A stretch of DNA of 64,000 nt from Winogradskyella marincola (GTDB lineage Bacteria > Bacteroidota > Bacteroidia > Flavobacteriales > Flavobacteriaceae): the NCBI RefSeq assembly GCF_029624125.1, contig NZ_JARSBN010000004.1:310001-374000 (forward strand), written 5' to 3'. Of this stretch, positions 45,701 to 53,231 are shown one piece after another. Below the pieces are notes generated by a model, which saw only the letters and a list, made by a program, of their open reading frames with translations, was not told the DNA's origin and searched no databases. Positions within the stretch are counted from its first letter, which is position 1; every line of letters starts with the position of its first letter. Made by a program: the position numbers and the translations under genes.

Positions 45701-45892
45701 AGGAATAATAACACTCTCCATAATGGTTTCTGCACTGGCACCTGTGTAATTTGCCGTTACATTAATTGTTGGAGGTGCAATATCTGGATATTGTTCTATA
45801 GGTAAGGAGGTAAGTCCTAGAGCACCTAGTATTACTATAATGATTGAAATAACTGTTGATAAAACAGGTCTTTCTATAAATGTCTTTAACAT
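42761..45892 (-). CDS. RND efflux transporter, AcrB-like (HAE1)
   Basis: A 1043-residue inner membrane pump of the hydrophobe/amphiphile efflux-1 family, with twelve membrane helices and two large periplasmic loops. The start MLKTFIERPVLSTVISIIIV, the proton-relay LVLAIGIVVDDAIVVVEAVH in helix 4 and NIYFQIALVMLVGLLAKNAI in helix 10 are typical. It uses proton motive force to expel drugs, detergents or bile-like compounds; actual substrates are unknown. It works with the adaptor and channel genes on either side. Confidence 0.96.
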   Translation of the reverse strand: MLKTFIERPVLSTVISIIIVILGALGLTSLPIEQYPDIAPPTINVTANYTGASAETIMESVIIPIEEQINGVEGMTYITSTASNSGTAQITVYFDQETDPDIAAVNVQNRVARANPLLPQEVTQSGVITQKQQTSALMFMSFYTENPEYDATFLQNYLKINVIPSIQRVNGVGNVNVFSSQDYAMRIWLKPEKLAAYGLNPTDVTAALQEQSLEAAAGSLGENNGESFSYTITYGGRFKTEQQYSDVIIKALDNGEYLRLKDVADIELDAQSYASSGTTNGYPSVNMGIFQTAGSNAQEIIETIKSELSRLEKDFPEGIKVIIPFDTNEFLTASIDKVIHTLIEAFILVFIVVFIFLQDFRSTLIPAIAVPVAIIGTFFFLNVFGYSINLLTLFALVLAIGIVVDDAIVVVEAVHAKIDEGEKDPKKATFDAMHEISGAIISITLVMAAVFVPVTFVQGPTGVFYEQFGVTLIVAILISALNALTLSPALCALFLKSHDDEHKNKSFLQRFYDAFNRGFNATTERYGKSLKFLYKNKAITFIILVLSGVGIWWSATTTPTGFVPDEDRGVLFIDVQLAPGASMDRTKEITDYVYKNASQIPGIEGITVVNGRSLINGSGSNYGFGFIKLKDWSERTADDQSLQAITGKLFGMAAGISDARVLFFAPPSIPGFGLSSGFEVNLLDKSGGDAEELSAATNEFIGSLMQHPEIQYGQTGFNTNYPQYELDINVAVAKKLGVSVSSIFSTLQGYIGGIYAADFARFGKQYRVYVQSLPEDRTDENSLNSLYIRTGSGEMAPITEFVSLNRVYGPQTVTRFNLYNSAKISGASNPGFSSGDAIAIVNAEAAKLPSKYEVAYSGLSREEVNAGNQTTTIFILCVVFVFFLLAAQYESYLLPLAVLLSLPVGIFGAFISTKLMGLQNNIYFQIALVMLVGLLAKNAILIVEFALQRRRNGENLVEAAIHGAKARLRPILMTSFAFILGLMPLVLATGVGSEGNRSIGTGAAGGMLIGTILGVFIIPILFILFQWLQEKVSKKPIVETKES

Positions 45893-45912
45893 GCTTTTTG
45901 GCTTGGGATGTT

Positions 45913-47034
45913 TTACTTAAATAATGCTTTGATAGGTTGCGTAATACTATCGAACGAAACCTCATTTGGAGTAATTGGTGTATTGTTCCTAAGCTTACTA
46001 ACACCAGACACAATAATTTTATCTCCTACTTTAAGACCAGACTCTACCACATATAGATTGTCTAATGCATCTGATACTTTTATTAAAGTAGCAACGGCAT
46101 TATTATTTTCGTCTAGTTTGTAAATCATAATGTCTTTTTGCTGTTCAAAAGTTGCAGACTGTGGTACTACTATAGCATTTTCGTATACATTAGGAATTCT
46201 AATATTTCCACTATTACCATTTGTTAGAAGTTCATTTGGGTTATTGAACATTGCTCTAATTTTTATGGTTCCTGTATTTTGATTTATTTGTCCTGTACTG
46301 GTTTGTATTCTTCCTTTCTCTGAGTAAACTTCACCATTGGCCAATACCAAACTTACATCTGGAGAATTCTTAATACGCTCTTCTTTAGTCTTTCCTTCAG
46401 ATTTTTGAACGTGGTTGATGTACTGCGCTTCATTAAGTGTAAAAAAAGCATACACCTTGCTTATTTCGCTAACTGTTGTTAAAGGTGTTGTATCACTAGG
46501 ACTAACTAACGAACCCTCTCTTAAGTTAATAGCACCAACGTATCCATCCACCGGACTTTTTACGGTAGCGTAACCTATATTGGCATTAACACTATTATAT
46601 GCTGCTTTAGCTTGTTCTAAATTAGCTTTAGCAGTTTCTAATTGTACTTCGCTTATAATATTTTTTTTAACTAAAGGAATAAGCTTATCTACCTCTACTT
46701 GTGCTGCATTAACACTAGCTTTTGCTGCATTAGCATCTTGAGATAATGATTGTGTTTCTAGTCTAAATAACGGCTGTCCTTTTCGTACTTTTTCGCCTTC
46801 ATCGACCAAAACACTTTGAATATAGCCAGATGTTTTTGCTCTTACGTCACTATTTACAATTCCTTCTATACTTGCAGGATACTCTGTAAAGCCAGTAACT
46901 GTTTTTTGTTCTAACTGAGCCACAGGAAAGCTCGGTGCCGGAGCATTAGCATTTTGTGGTGTTTGTTCTGCATCTTTACAACTAGCAAAGACGATAAAAC
47001 TTAAAGCGGTTATGTATAAATTCTTAATTTTCAT
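45913..47034 (-). CDS. RND periplasmic adaptor (AcrA-like)
   Basis: A 373-residue membrane fusion protein. The lipobox ends in FASC at Cys19. Lipoyl/hairpin and beta-barrel parts are seen in VNSDVRAKTSGYIQSVLVDE, the coiled coil at about 95-160, ATVKSPVDGYVGAINLREGS and VVPQSATFEQQKDIMIYKLD. It connects the pump to the outer membrane channel. The pump gene starts 20 bases downstream and the GbsR-type regulator ends 9 bases upstream. Confidence 0.95.
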   Translation of the reverse strand: MKIKNLYITALSFIVFASCKDAEQTPQNANAPAPSFPVAQLEQKTVTGFTEYPASIEGIVNSDVRAKTSGYIQSVLVDEGEKVRKGQPLFRLETQSLSQDANAAKASVNAAQVEVDKLIPLVKKNIISEVQLETAKANLEQAKAAYNSVNANIGYATVKSPVDGYVGAINLREGSLVSPSDTTPLTTVSEISKVYAFFTLNEAQYINHVQKSEGKTKEERIKNSPDVSLVLANGEVYSEKGRIQTSTGQINQNTGTIKIRAMFNNPNELLTNGNSGNIRIPNVYENAIVVPQSATFEQQKDIMIYKLDENNNAVATLIKVSDALDNLYVVESGLKVGDKIIVSGVSKLRNNTPITPNEVSFDSITQPIKALFK

Positions 47035-47043
47035 TGGTCTTTT

Positions 47044-47547
47044 TTAAAATGGTTTTTCTTTGTAGGTTTCTTCTATTTTGTCTCTTAAAACTGTTATGGA
47101 TTGTATGGCTTCATCCAAATAATCGGTATAAATGGTATGAAAGTTTAAATTGAATTTTTCTTCTTCTTCTAATAGTTCGTTAACTCTAATTTTGTAGTCT
47201 TTAATTTCTATATGCAGTTCTTTTTGTTCTTGCCATTCGTTTAACATCTCATTGATACCTTGCACCATGGTGTCATGATTAATTATGAAATATTTTTTTC
47301 GATCACCTGTTTTAGTGAAGTATTGAATCTTCTTTAAATCTTGTAAGTGATTAAGATGGGTTGAAATAGTGCTCTTACTTGCACATAGGTTTAAAACCAA
47401 ATCTTCAAAGGTCACTCCTTTTTTTCCGGTAAGGATAACATAAGACAGTATCCTTGCTGCAACAGGAGCTAAACCATCTTTATTCTCAAAATGAACACCC
47501 AGTTTTTCTACCAATCTTCCTTTTTGGCTTTGTAATTTATCTTCCAT
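47044..47547 (-). CDS. GbsR/MarR family repressor of the efflux operon
   Basis: The ATG at 47547 gives MEDKLQSQKGRLVEKLGVHF; a TTG one codon earlier is less likely. A winged-helix domain holds GVTFEDLVLNLCASKSTIST as recognition region, with a dimerising coiled coil at the C-terminus. It is the first gene of the operon, and a GTTCGG-N6-CCGAAC dyad lies about 35 bases upstream, close to the -33 region of the predicted promoter, so autorepression and induction by pump substrates is likely. Confidence 0.93.
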   Translation of the reverse strand: MEDKLQSQKGRLVEKLGVHFENKDGLAPVAARILSYVILTGKKGVTFEDLVLNLCASKSTISTHLNHLQDLKKIQYFTKTGDRKKYFIINHDTMVQGINEMLNEWQEQKELHIEIKDYKIRVNELLEEEEKFNLNFHTIYTDYLDEAIQSITVLRDKIEETYKEKPF

Positions 47548-47567
47548 CAATTCAAAAAATTATTTTG

Positions 47568-47575
47568 CAAATTTA
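47568..47575 (-). promoter_or_regulatory. Predicted -7 element of the efflux operon
   Basis: On the minus strand TAAATTTG matches TAnnTTTG, 20 bases upstream of the repressor's ATG and directly downstream of the operator dyad. Confidence 0.65.
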
Positions 47576-47581
47576 CGATTG

Positions 47582-47599
47582 GTTCGGAAAAAACCGAAC
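47582..47599 (-). promoter_or_regulatory. Operator dyad GTTCGG-N6-CCGAAC
   Basis: A perfect 6-bp inverted repeat with a six-base homopolymer spacer. Its near edge is seven bases from the -7 element, so a protein bound here would block RNA polymerase. The probable binder is the GbsR/MarR-type product of the first gene. Confidence 0.75.
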
Positions 47600-47626
47600 T
47601 AACAGAAGTTAAACTGTTGTTAAATA

Positions 47627-47650
47627 AAAAAAACCGACAAAATTGTCGGC
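47627..47650 (-). terminator. Terminator after pheS
   Basis: On the minus strand CCGACA pairs with TGTCGG around four bases, followed by a T run. It lies 25 bases past the pheS stop and just upstream of the efflux operon. Confidence 0.82.
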
Positions 47651-47674
47651 TTTAGTTTATTATGTTTTTAAGTA

Positions 47675-48694
47675 TTACAACACACTTTTAAACTGCTCTA
47701 AGAAACGAACATCGTTTTCACTTAGCAATCTAATATCACTAATTTGATTGAGCAGCATTGCTATTCTATCTATTCCCATACCAAAGGCAAAACCAGAATA
47801 TTCCTTAGAATCTATACCACAATTTTCTAAGACATTAGGATCTACCATACCACAACCCATTATCTCTAACCAACCTGTTCCTTTTGTAATTTTATAATCG
47901 GTTTCGGTCTCAAGTCCCCAATACACATCGACCTCAGCACTTGGCTCTGTAAACGGGAAATACGATGGACGTAAACGAATTTTTGATTTCCCGAACATTT
48001 CTGTTGTGAAGTATTGCAGTGTTTGCTTTAAGTCAGCAAAGCTTACATCTTTATCTATATACAAACCTTCTACTTGGTGGAAAAAACAATGCGAACGTGC
48101 AGAAATAGCTTCGTTACGGTAAACTCTACCTGGCGAAATAGTTCTGATAGGTGGTTTATTATTTTCCATATAACGCACTTGCACAGAACTGGTGTGTGTT
48201 CTTAATAAGATATCAGGATCTGTTTGAATAAAAAACGTATCCTGCATATCGCGTGCTGGATGATATTCTGGTAAGTTTAATGCTGTGAAGTTGTGCCAAT
48301 CATCTTCAATCTCTGGACCTTCACTAACATTAAAACCTATACGAGAGAATATATCGATGATTTGATTTTTTACAATAGAAATAGGATGACGAGCACCTAA
48401 AGCAATAGGCTCTCCTGGACGCGACAAATCACCATAAATTCCTTTATCCTCTTCTTGGCTTTCAATAGCCTCTTTTAAAGAATTGACTTTGTCTTCAGCA
48501 GTTACTTTAAGTTTATTAACTATTTGACCGAATTCTTTTCTGTTTTCAGCAGCAATCTTACTTATTTCAGAAAAATATTTTCTAGTCAGTCCTTTAGAAC
48601 CTAAATATTTAATTCGGAATGCTTCTATTTCATCCTTAGATTGTGCAGAAAACGCCTCAGCTTCTGCTATCAATTCTTTTAACTTATCTATCAT
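47675..48694 (-). CDS. pheS: Phenylalanyl-tRNA synthetase alpha chain
   Basis: A 339-residue class II synthetase subunit. An N-terminal coiled coil is followed by the catalytic core with motif 2 (RTISPGRVYRNEAISARSHC), the FHQVEGLYIDKDVSFADLK stretch, and motif 3 (GFAFGMGIDRIAMLLNQI). It pairs with PheT, whose gene is not in the window, as usual in Bacteroidota. Confidence 0.97.
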   Translation of the reverse strand: MIDKLKELIAEAEAFSAQSKDEIEAFRIKYLGSKGLTRKYFSEISKIAAENRKEFGQIVNKLKVTAEDKVNSLKEAIESQEEDKGIYGDLSRPGEPIALGARHPISIVKNQIIDIFSRIGFNVSEGPEIEDDWHNFTALNLPEYHPARDMQDTFFIQTDPDILLRTHTSSVQVRYMENNKPPIRTISPGRVYRNEAISARSHCFFHQVEGLYIDKDVSFADLKQTLQYFTTEMFGKSKIRLRPSYFPFTEPSAEVDVYWGLETETDYKITKGTGWLEIMGCGMVDPNVLENCGIDSKEYSGFAFGMGIDRIAMLLNQISDIRLLSENDVRFLEQFKSVL

Positions 48695-48749
48695 AATTTG
48701 CTGAATTTAACTCAGTAATTCAATTTTAGGACTGCAAATTTAAAAAATA

Positions 48750-49106
48750 TCAATCGATATACTCCATTTCAACAAAATAGTTGACAATGGCTTCTTTCAT
48801 CAATACACTTTGTTCACCTGCTTTAAGAAAAGGCAACTGCTCTTTTACTTTATAATGTGGCCAACCATCATCATCTACATAATCAAATTCATAAAAACCA
48901 TAAGGCTCTAGAAGTTTGCAAATTGCAATATGCATTAAATCTAACTTATGATCCTTTTTATAATCTCTATGTATTTGGCCTAGCTCTTGTACTCCTATAA
49001 GGTAAATTATAGAATCTAAGTCTAGTGTATCTCCATCTGCAAATTGTTTAGACAGCTTTTCTACCACTAAATCCCAACGCTCTTTTAACTGTTCGTCTCT
49101 TGCCAT
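48750..49106 (-). CDS. Conserved protein of 118 aa, unknown function
   Basis: A cytoplasmic acidic protein starting MARDEQLKERWDLVVEKLSK with conserved stretches ELGQIHRDYKKDHKLDLMHI and EPYGFYEFDYVDDDGWPHYK. It is found as a single gene across Flavobacteriaceae as I recall, often next to cvpA or pheS. No catalytic motif is visible. It diverges from cvpA. Confidence 0.85.
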   Translation of the reverse strand: MARDEQLKERWDLVVEKLSKQFADGDTLDLDSIIYLIGVQELGQIHRDYKKDHKLDLMHIAICKLLEPYGFYEFDYVDDDGWPHYKVKEQLPFLKAGEQSVLMKEAIVNYFVEMEYID

Positions 49107-49151
49107 AATTTATCTCGCCTGTTATGCGTTATAGAATTGGCAAAGTTAATT

Positions 49152-49159
49152 TATATTTG
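49152..49159 (+). promoter_or_regulatory. Predicted -7 element of cvpA
   Basis: TATATTTG matches TAnnTTTG, 17 bases before the cvpA ATG. Confidence 0.5.
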
Positions 49160-49176
49160 CTAAAACCGCTAGTATT

Positions 49177-49701
49177 ATGAGTATCATTGATATTGTTTTG
49201 GCAGCTCTTCTGCTATTTGGATTTGTAAGAGGTCTTTTTAAAGGTATTTTTGTTGAAGTTGCTTCGTTAGTCGCCCTTGTTTTAGGGATTTATGGCGCTA
49301 TTCACTTTAGTTATTTTGCTTCAGATATATTAGAATCTAAAGTAGACTGGAATGAAAAAACCATTAACATTGTTGCCTTTGCTGTAACTTTTGTAATTAT
49401 TGTTTTGACAATTAGCTTGGCAGGAAAAGCACTAACAAAACTTGCTGATTTTGCTGCTTTAGGCCTTTTAAACAAACTTTTGGGTGGTGTTTTTGGTGCT
49501 CTTAAAATAGGATTAATACTAAGTGTTCTCCTTATCGTTTTTAGCAAATTGAATAATACTTTACCTTTTATGGAAAAGGAAGACTTAGAAGAAAGTACCC
49601 TTTTTGAGCCTGTAAAATCTCTGGCTCCAATGATTTTTCCTAATCTTATAAAGAGTGAAACAGAACAAGAAACTTCTGCTGAAACTGATGAAGAGGTATA
49701 A
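49177..49701 (+). CDS. CvpA family membrane protein
   Basis: A 174-residue protein with four membrane helices. The first helix with ALLLFGFVRGLFKGIFVEVA and the GLLNKLLGGVFGALKIGLIL segment fit CvpA, named for colicin V production in E. coli but with a broader envelope role. The C-terminal tail is acidic. The gene stands alone and ends at a bidirectional terminator. Confidence 0.92.
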   Translation: MSIIDIVLAALLLFGFVRGLFKGIFVEVASLVALVLGIYGAIHFSYFASDILESKVDWNEKTINIVAFAVTFVIIVLTISLAGKALTKLADFAALGLLNKLLGGVFGALKIGLILSVLLIVFSKLNNTLPFMEKEDLEESTLFEPVKSLAPMIFPNLIKSETEQETSAETDEEV

Positions 49702-49732
49702 AAAAAGCCACTAAAAAGTGGCTCTTATTTTA
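49701..49732 (+). terminator. Bidirectional terminator between cvpA and the carbonic anhydrase gene
   Basis: AGCCACT pairs with AGTGGCT around a four-base A loop, flanked by A and T runs. It lies directly after the cvpA stop and before the stop of the converging gene. Confidence 0.8.
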
Positions 49733-49749
49733 TAACTAGTTATAGAAAA

Positions 49750-50379
49750 TTAAGAATAAAATTCTACTCCGCCTGTACTAATATCGTACATACCACCAAC
49801 AATTTTTATTTCTCCACTCTTTTCCATTTCGCTTAAAATAACACTTTGACTTCTAATGTTCTCTAAGGTCATTTCTACATTCTTTTTAGAAACGGCATCA
49901 ACAAATTCTAGATTAGAAGAGTTACGCTCAGATTTATCGGTTGGTTCTTCAACTGCATATACTGCAGGTTCAATTTTATTTATAAGAGAGGTTAAGTTAC
50001 CCATCCTTGCATGATCGCAAGCGCCCTTTACCGCTCCGCAACTTGTATGCCCTAGTACAACGATAAGCTTTGTACCTGCCAGCTTACAAGCAAATTCCAT
50101 ACTTCCTAAGATGTCTTGATTTACAAAATTACCAGCAATTCTTATGCTAAAAATATCCCCTAAACCTTGATCAAAAACTAATTCTGCAGATACTCTAGAA
50201 TCTATACAACTCAAAATTGTTGCAAAAGGAAACTGACCTTCTGCAGTATCATTTACTTGTTCTAATAAGTTTCTGTTAGCTTTGAGATTTTTCTGAAATC
50301 TTACATTACCTTCTTTAAGGTACTGAAGGGATTTCTCTGGCGTCATTGTAGCTTGAGTTTCTCGTGTATGTGCTTTCAT
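49750..50379 (-). CDS. Beta-carbonic anhydrase
   Basis: A 209-residue enzyme interconverting CO2 and bicarbonate. Zinc ligands appear in ILSCIDSRVSAE (Cys, with the Asp-Arg dyad) and VVLGHTSCGAVKGAC (His and Cys). No signal peptide, so it is cytoplasmic. It lies 62 bases downstream of a SulP transporter on the same strand; the pair suggests uptake or equilibration of bicarbonate. Confidence 0.95.
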   Translation of the reverse strand: MKAHTRETQATMTPEKSLQYLKEGNVRFQKNLKANRNLLEQVNDTAEGQFPFATILSCIDSRVSAELVFDQGLGDIFSIRIAGNFVNQDILGSMEFACKLAGTKLIVVLGHTSCGAVKGACDHARMGNLTSLINKIEPAVYAVEEPTDKSERNSSNLEFVDAVSKKNVEMTLENIRSQSVILSEMEKSGEIKIVGGMYDISTGGVEFYS

Positions 50380-50441
50380 TTTTTCTATTTTATGGCTTCT
50401 GTATTGTGAAGCATTATTTTAATTGTTTATGTAATAAAACT

Positions 50442-52028
50442 TTACTTCTTTTTTTCTAATTTAAAAAAGGCAATAAAACTTTCAGGATTTTCAACTATAC
50501 CTCTTTCTGAGAACAATTTAATATTAATATTTCGTTCTTTGGCTTTTACTGAAAAATCTTCTAAAATTTCAACAATATCATTATCTAAAAATTTAGTTTT
50601 GGTAACGTCTAATTCTAATGTAGAATTTTCTGGAAGACGATCTAACTCTTTCAAAATTGCTCCTTTATTAAAGAACGTTACCTCTTCTGCTAAGGTCATT
50701 TTTACTTTACCATCGTCTACATCTTCTCCTTCCTTATGTAGAAAGTGAGAGTTTTTATAGCTCTTGTATAATACTACAAAAATACCAACTGCTAATCCTA
50801 ATCCTATTCCCCAAAGCAAATCTATAAATACTATACCTATTACTGTAACTATAAATGGTACAAATTGCATCCATCCAGAATTATACATTGCCTTAAATGT
50901 TGATGGTTTTGCGAGTTTGTATCCTACAATAAATAAAATAGCCGCAAGTACCGACAACGGAATAAGGTTTAATACTGTTGGAATTGTTATGATAGATATT
51001 AACAATAAAAAACCATGAATTACCGCAGACGCTTTACTCTTACCGCCAGATTGAATATTTGCAGAACTTCTAACGATAACTTGAGTTACAGGCAATCCAC
51101 CAATTAATCCTGATACAATATTTCCAGAACCTTGAGCAAAAAGCTCTCTGTTAGTTGGTGTTACATTCTTCTCTGGATCTAATTTATCTGTTGCCTCAAC
51201 ACACAATAAAGTTTCTAACGATGCTACTAACCCTATGGTAAAAGCAGTTATATAAATTTTTGGATTACTTAATGCCGAAAAATTAGGAAAAGTTAGTAGG
51301 TCTTTTAATCCTGCAAGACTATCTGGTACTGGCACAGAAACAAGATGATCTTTACTTAACTCTAAGCCTGTATCCTTTGTTAAAAAATAATACACAATAC
51401 CTATTAATACAGCTACCAAAGGACCTTGTACTAAATTAAAAAACTTTCCTTTTTTGCTTAAAACATTTCCCCATAACAACAAAATTCCCATAGAAACAAC
51501 AGCAATTATTGTTGCACCATGATCAAAATTACCACTGATTAATGCGTTGATTACCTTTAACAGTTCAGACAATGTGTTTTCTCCATCAACTTGCAAAAAA
51601 GCCCAATCACCTTCTGGGTTTTTATCAATTCCGAAGAAATACGGAATCTCTTTGAGAATAATAACTATACCTATACCTGTTAGCATTCCTTTTATTACTG
51701 AAGATGGAAAGTAATAACCAATAATTCCGGCTTTAAAAACACCTAAAATTATTTGAAAAACACCAGCCAAAACCACAGCTACCAAAAAGTTTTCGTAACC
51801 AAGATTTGCTATTGCTGCTGCGACTATTACTGCCAGACCAGCAGCAGGACCACTTACACCAATTTTTGAACCTGATGCAGCACCTACAATAATACCACCA
51901 ACAATACCAGCTATAAGACCAGTAATTGGTTCTGCACCAGAGGCTACAGATATTCCTAAACATAATGGGAGTGCTACGAAGAAAACGACAATACTTGCAG
52001 GTATGTCACTTTTTAATGATTTAAACAT
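50442..52028 (-). CDS. SulP family anion transporter
   Basis: A 528-residue protein with about ten to twelve membrane helices and a C-terminal STAS-like domain (about residues 430-525). The start MFKSLKSDIPASIVVFFVAL and the later GSGNIVSGLIGGLPVTQVIV are characteristic. SulP proteins carry sulfate, bicarbonate or other anions; with carbonic anhydrase next to it, bicarbonate is the best guess, in line with the BicA-type branch. A 7-bp dyad lies between its start and the upstream gene. Confidence 0.92.
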   Translation of the reverse strand: MFKSLKSDIPASIVVFFVALPLCLGISVASGAEPITGLIAGIVGGIIVGAASGSKIGVSGPAAGLAVIVAAAIANLGYENFLVAVVLAGVFQIILGVFKAGIIGYYFPSSVIKGMLTGIGIVIILKEIPYFFGIDKNPEGDWAFLQVDGENTLSELLKVINALISGNFDHGATIIAVVSMGILLLWGNVLSKKGKFFNLVQGPLVAVLIGIVYYFLTKDTGLELSKDHLVSVPVPDSLAGLKDLLTFPNFSALSNPKIYITAFTIGLVASLETLLCVEATDKLDPEKNVTPTNRELFAQGSGNIVSGLIGGLPVTQVIVRSSANIQSGGKSKASAVIHGFLLLISIITIPTVLNLIPLSVLAAILFIVGYKLAKPSTFKAMYNSGWMQFVPFIVTVIGIVFIDLLWGIGLGLAVGIFVVLYKSYKNSHFLHKEGEDVDDGKVKMTLAEEVTFFNKGAILKELDRLPENSTLELDVTKTKFLDNDIVEILEDFSVKAKERNINIKLFSERGIVENPESFIAFFKLEKKK

Positions 52029-52044
52029 ATTATATACTATTTAT

Positions 52045-52064
52045 ACTTAGAGGGATGTCTAAGT
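52045..52064 (-). promoter_or_regulatory. Perfect dyad ACTTAGA-N6-TCTAAGT in the SulP leader
   Basis: A 7-bp inverted repeat, 17 bases upstream of the SulP ATG. On the minus strand no T run follows, so it is more likely an operator or a leader hairpin than a terminator of the upstream gene. Confidence 0.5.
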
Positions 52065-52120
52065 CTTTTTTTATTTAATTTTTATAACCTTTTTCTAAAA
52101 ACTCTATTGCTAGATAACAA

Positions 52121-52414
52121 TTAAGCAAGGCATCGCTCGGGAGGAGGAGAAATTAAATTTAAATGAGGTTTGTAGTACTCATTACTTGTATAAACTATGT
52201 ATTCTTTTGTATTGCTGTCTACAGACAGGCTTTCTAATTCTTCATAAGATGGGTCAAAAAGAAGTTTAATATCCTCTTGCTCTTCTTCTTCATTCATTCC
52301 AAAAAAAGCTGAAATGTCTGCAGAATCATCACAGGATATTATAATGGTTGGCGCACATATCATTAATGCGAACAACATTACAAAACAAAGTGCTATGCTT
52401 CTTTTTATAATCAT
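52121..52414 (-). CDS. Small membrane-anchored or secreted protein, unknown function
   Basis: From the ATG at 52414 the protein has 97 residues: a basic start and one hydrophobic segment (IALCFVMLFALMICAPTIII), an acidic stretch (FGMNEEEEQEDIKLLFD) and a C-terminal tail with NLISPPPERC. The TTG start at 52447 would add eleven residues and is less likely. Similar small proteins sit next to SulP genes in Flavobacteriaceae as I recall. No function is assigned. Confidence 0.72.
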   Translation of the reverse strand: MIIKRSIALCFVMLFALMICAPTIIISCDDSADISAFFGMNEEEEQEDIKLLFDPSYEELESLSVDSNTKEYIVYTSNEYYKPHLNLISPPPERCLA

Positions 52415-52469
52415 AATTTGTGCTATAAGTAAATATAACACCCACAATATATGATTTTGTTAAGAAATT

Positions 52470-53231
52470 CTAAAAAGTCTTAAGGATTTTTATGTCTTTT
52501 GAAGGCACCCAACCTGTAGAATTGTCTGAAAGTTGAATTTTTTTCCAATCTTCATAAGTCTCTATAACCTGTACCTTAGTCCCTTCATGAAGCCTAAATA
52601 CTTCTTCTGAGGTTTTGTTTGCCTCTGACTTTACTTTAGACTCTTTAACAAACACTATGGCAGGATTATCCTTTCTATCCAAGTTTTCCTTTTTAAAAGC
52701 CATAGCTGTAGAAAAACACGTTAAAAACAGACTTATTAAGCTTATTACAAATGCAATTCTCTTCTTTGAGGTTGTGTAAGAGAAATGATATAGTAAAAAT
52801 AAGACCACAAAAATAATAACACCCACCACTGCAATTATAGCCCAAACATCTTTGCTAAATGTATTAACGATGTTATTGATAATTCGAGCAAATCCAACCT
52901 GAGGCACTGTATCTATAGCATCAATTGTCATGTTCTGAGCATAACCTACTAAGTTGTTTTTAATGTCTTTGTCGTTTGGGTTTAGCAATAATGCTTTTTC
53001 GTAGTAATATACGCTTGGCGCTATATTATTTAGCTTGTAGTTAGCATTTCCTAAGTTAAAATATAGCTCAGCCGAATGCTGACCAGAATCTAAAATTGCC
53101 TCGTATTTATCAATAGCTTCTGCATATTTACCATCATTGTACAGCGCATTGGCTTCGTTAAAAAGTTTATCGTTTTGCGAAGAAACAATTACGCTAAAAA
53201 AACAAAGTAATATTGTGATAAGCTTTCTCAT
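52470..53231 (-). CDS. batE: BatE: TPR and SH3-domain membrane protein of the Bat operon
   Basis: A 253-residue protein with a signal peptide, TPR units (EANALYNDGKYAEAIDKYEA and ELYFNLGNANYKLNNIAPSV), two membrane helices at about residues 130-180 and a bacterial SH3 domain at the end (VRLHEGTKVQV-type, seen as EVFRLHEGTKVQVIETYEDW). It directly abuts batD. The Bat proteins are linked to aerotolerance in Bacteroides and form an envelope complex; the exact task of BatE is unknown. Confidence 0.92.
   Translation of the reverse strand: MRKLITILLCFFSVIVSSQNDKLFNEANALYNDGKYAEAIDKYEAILDSGQHSAELYFNLGNANYKLNNIAPSVYYYEKALLLNPNDKDIKNNLVGYAQNMTIDAIDTVPQVGFARIINNIVNTFSKDVWAIIAVVGVIIFVVLFLLYHFSYTTSKKRIAFVISLISLFLTCFSTAMAFKKENLDRKDNPAIVFVKESKVKSEANKTSEEVFRLHEGTKVQVIETYEDWKKIQLSDNSTGWVPSKDIKILKTF

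Noticed and set aside
51733..51963. Open frame rich in Cys, Trp and Ser on the minus strand
   Set aside because: It is an alternative frame of the SulP membrane region, with no start context and implausible composition.
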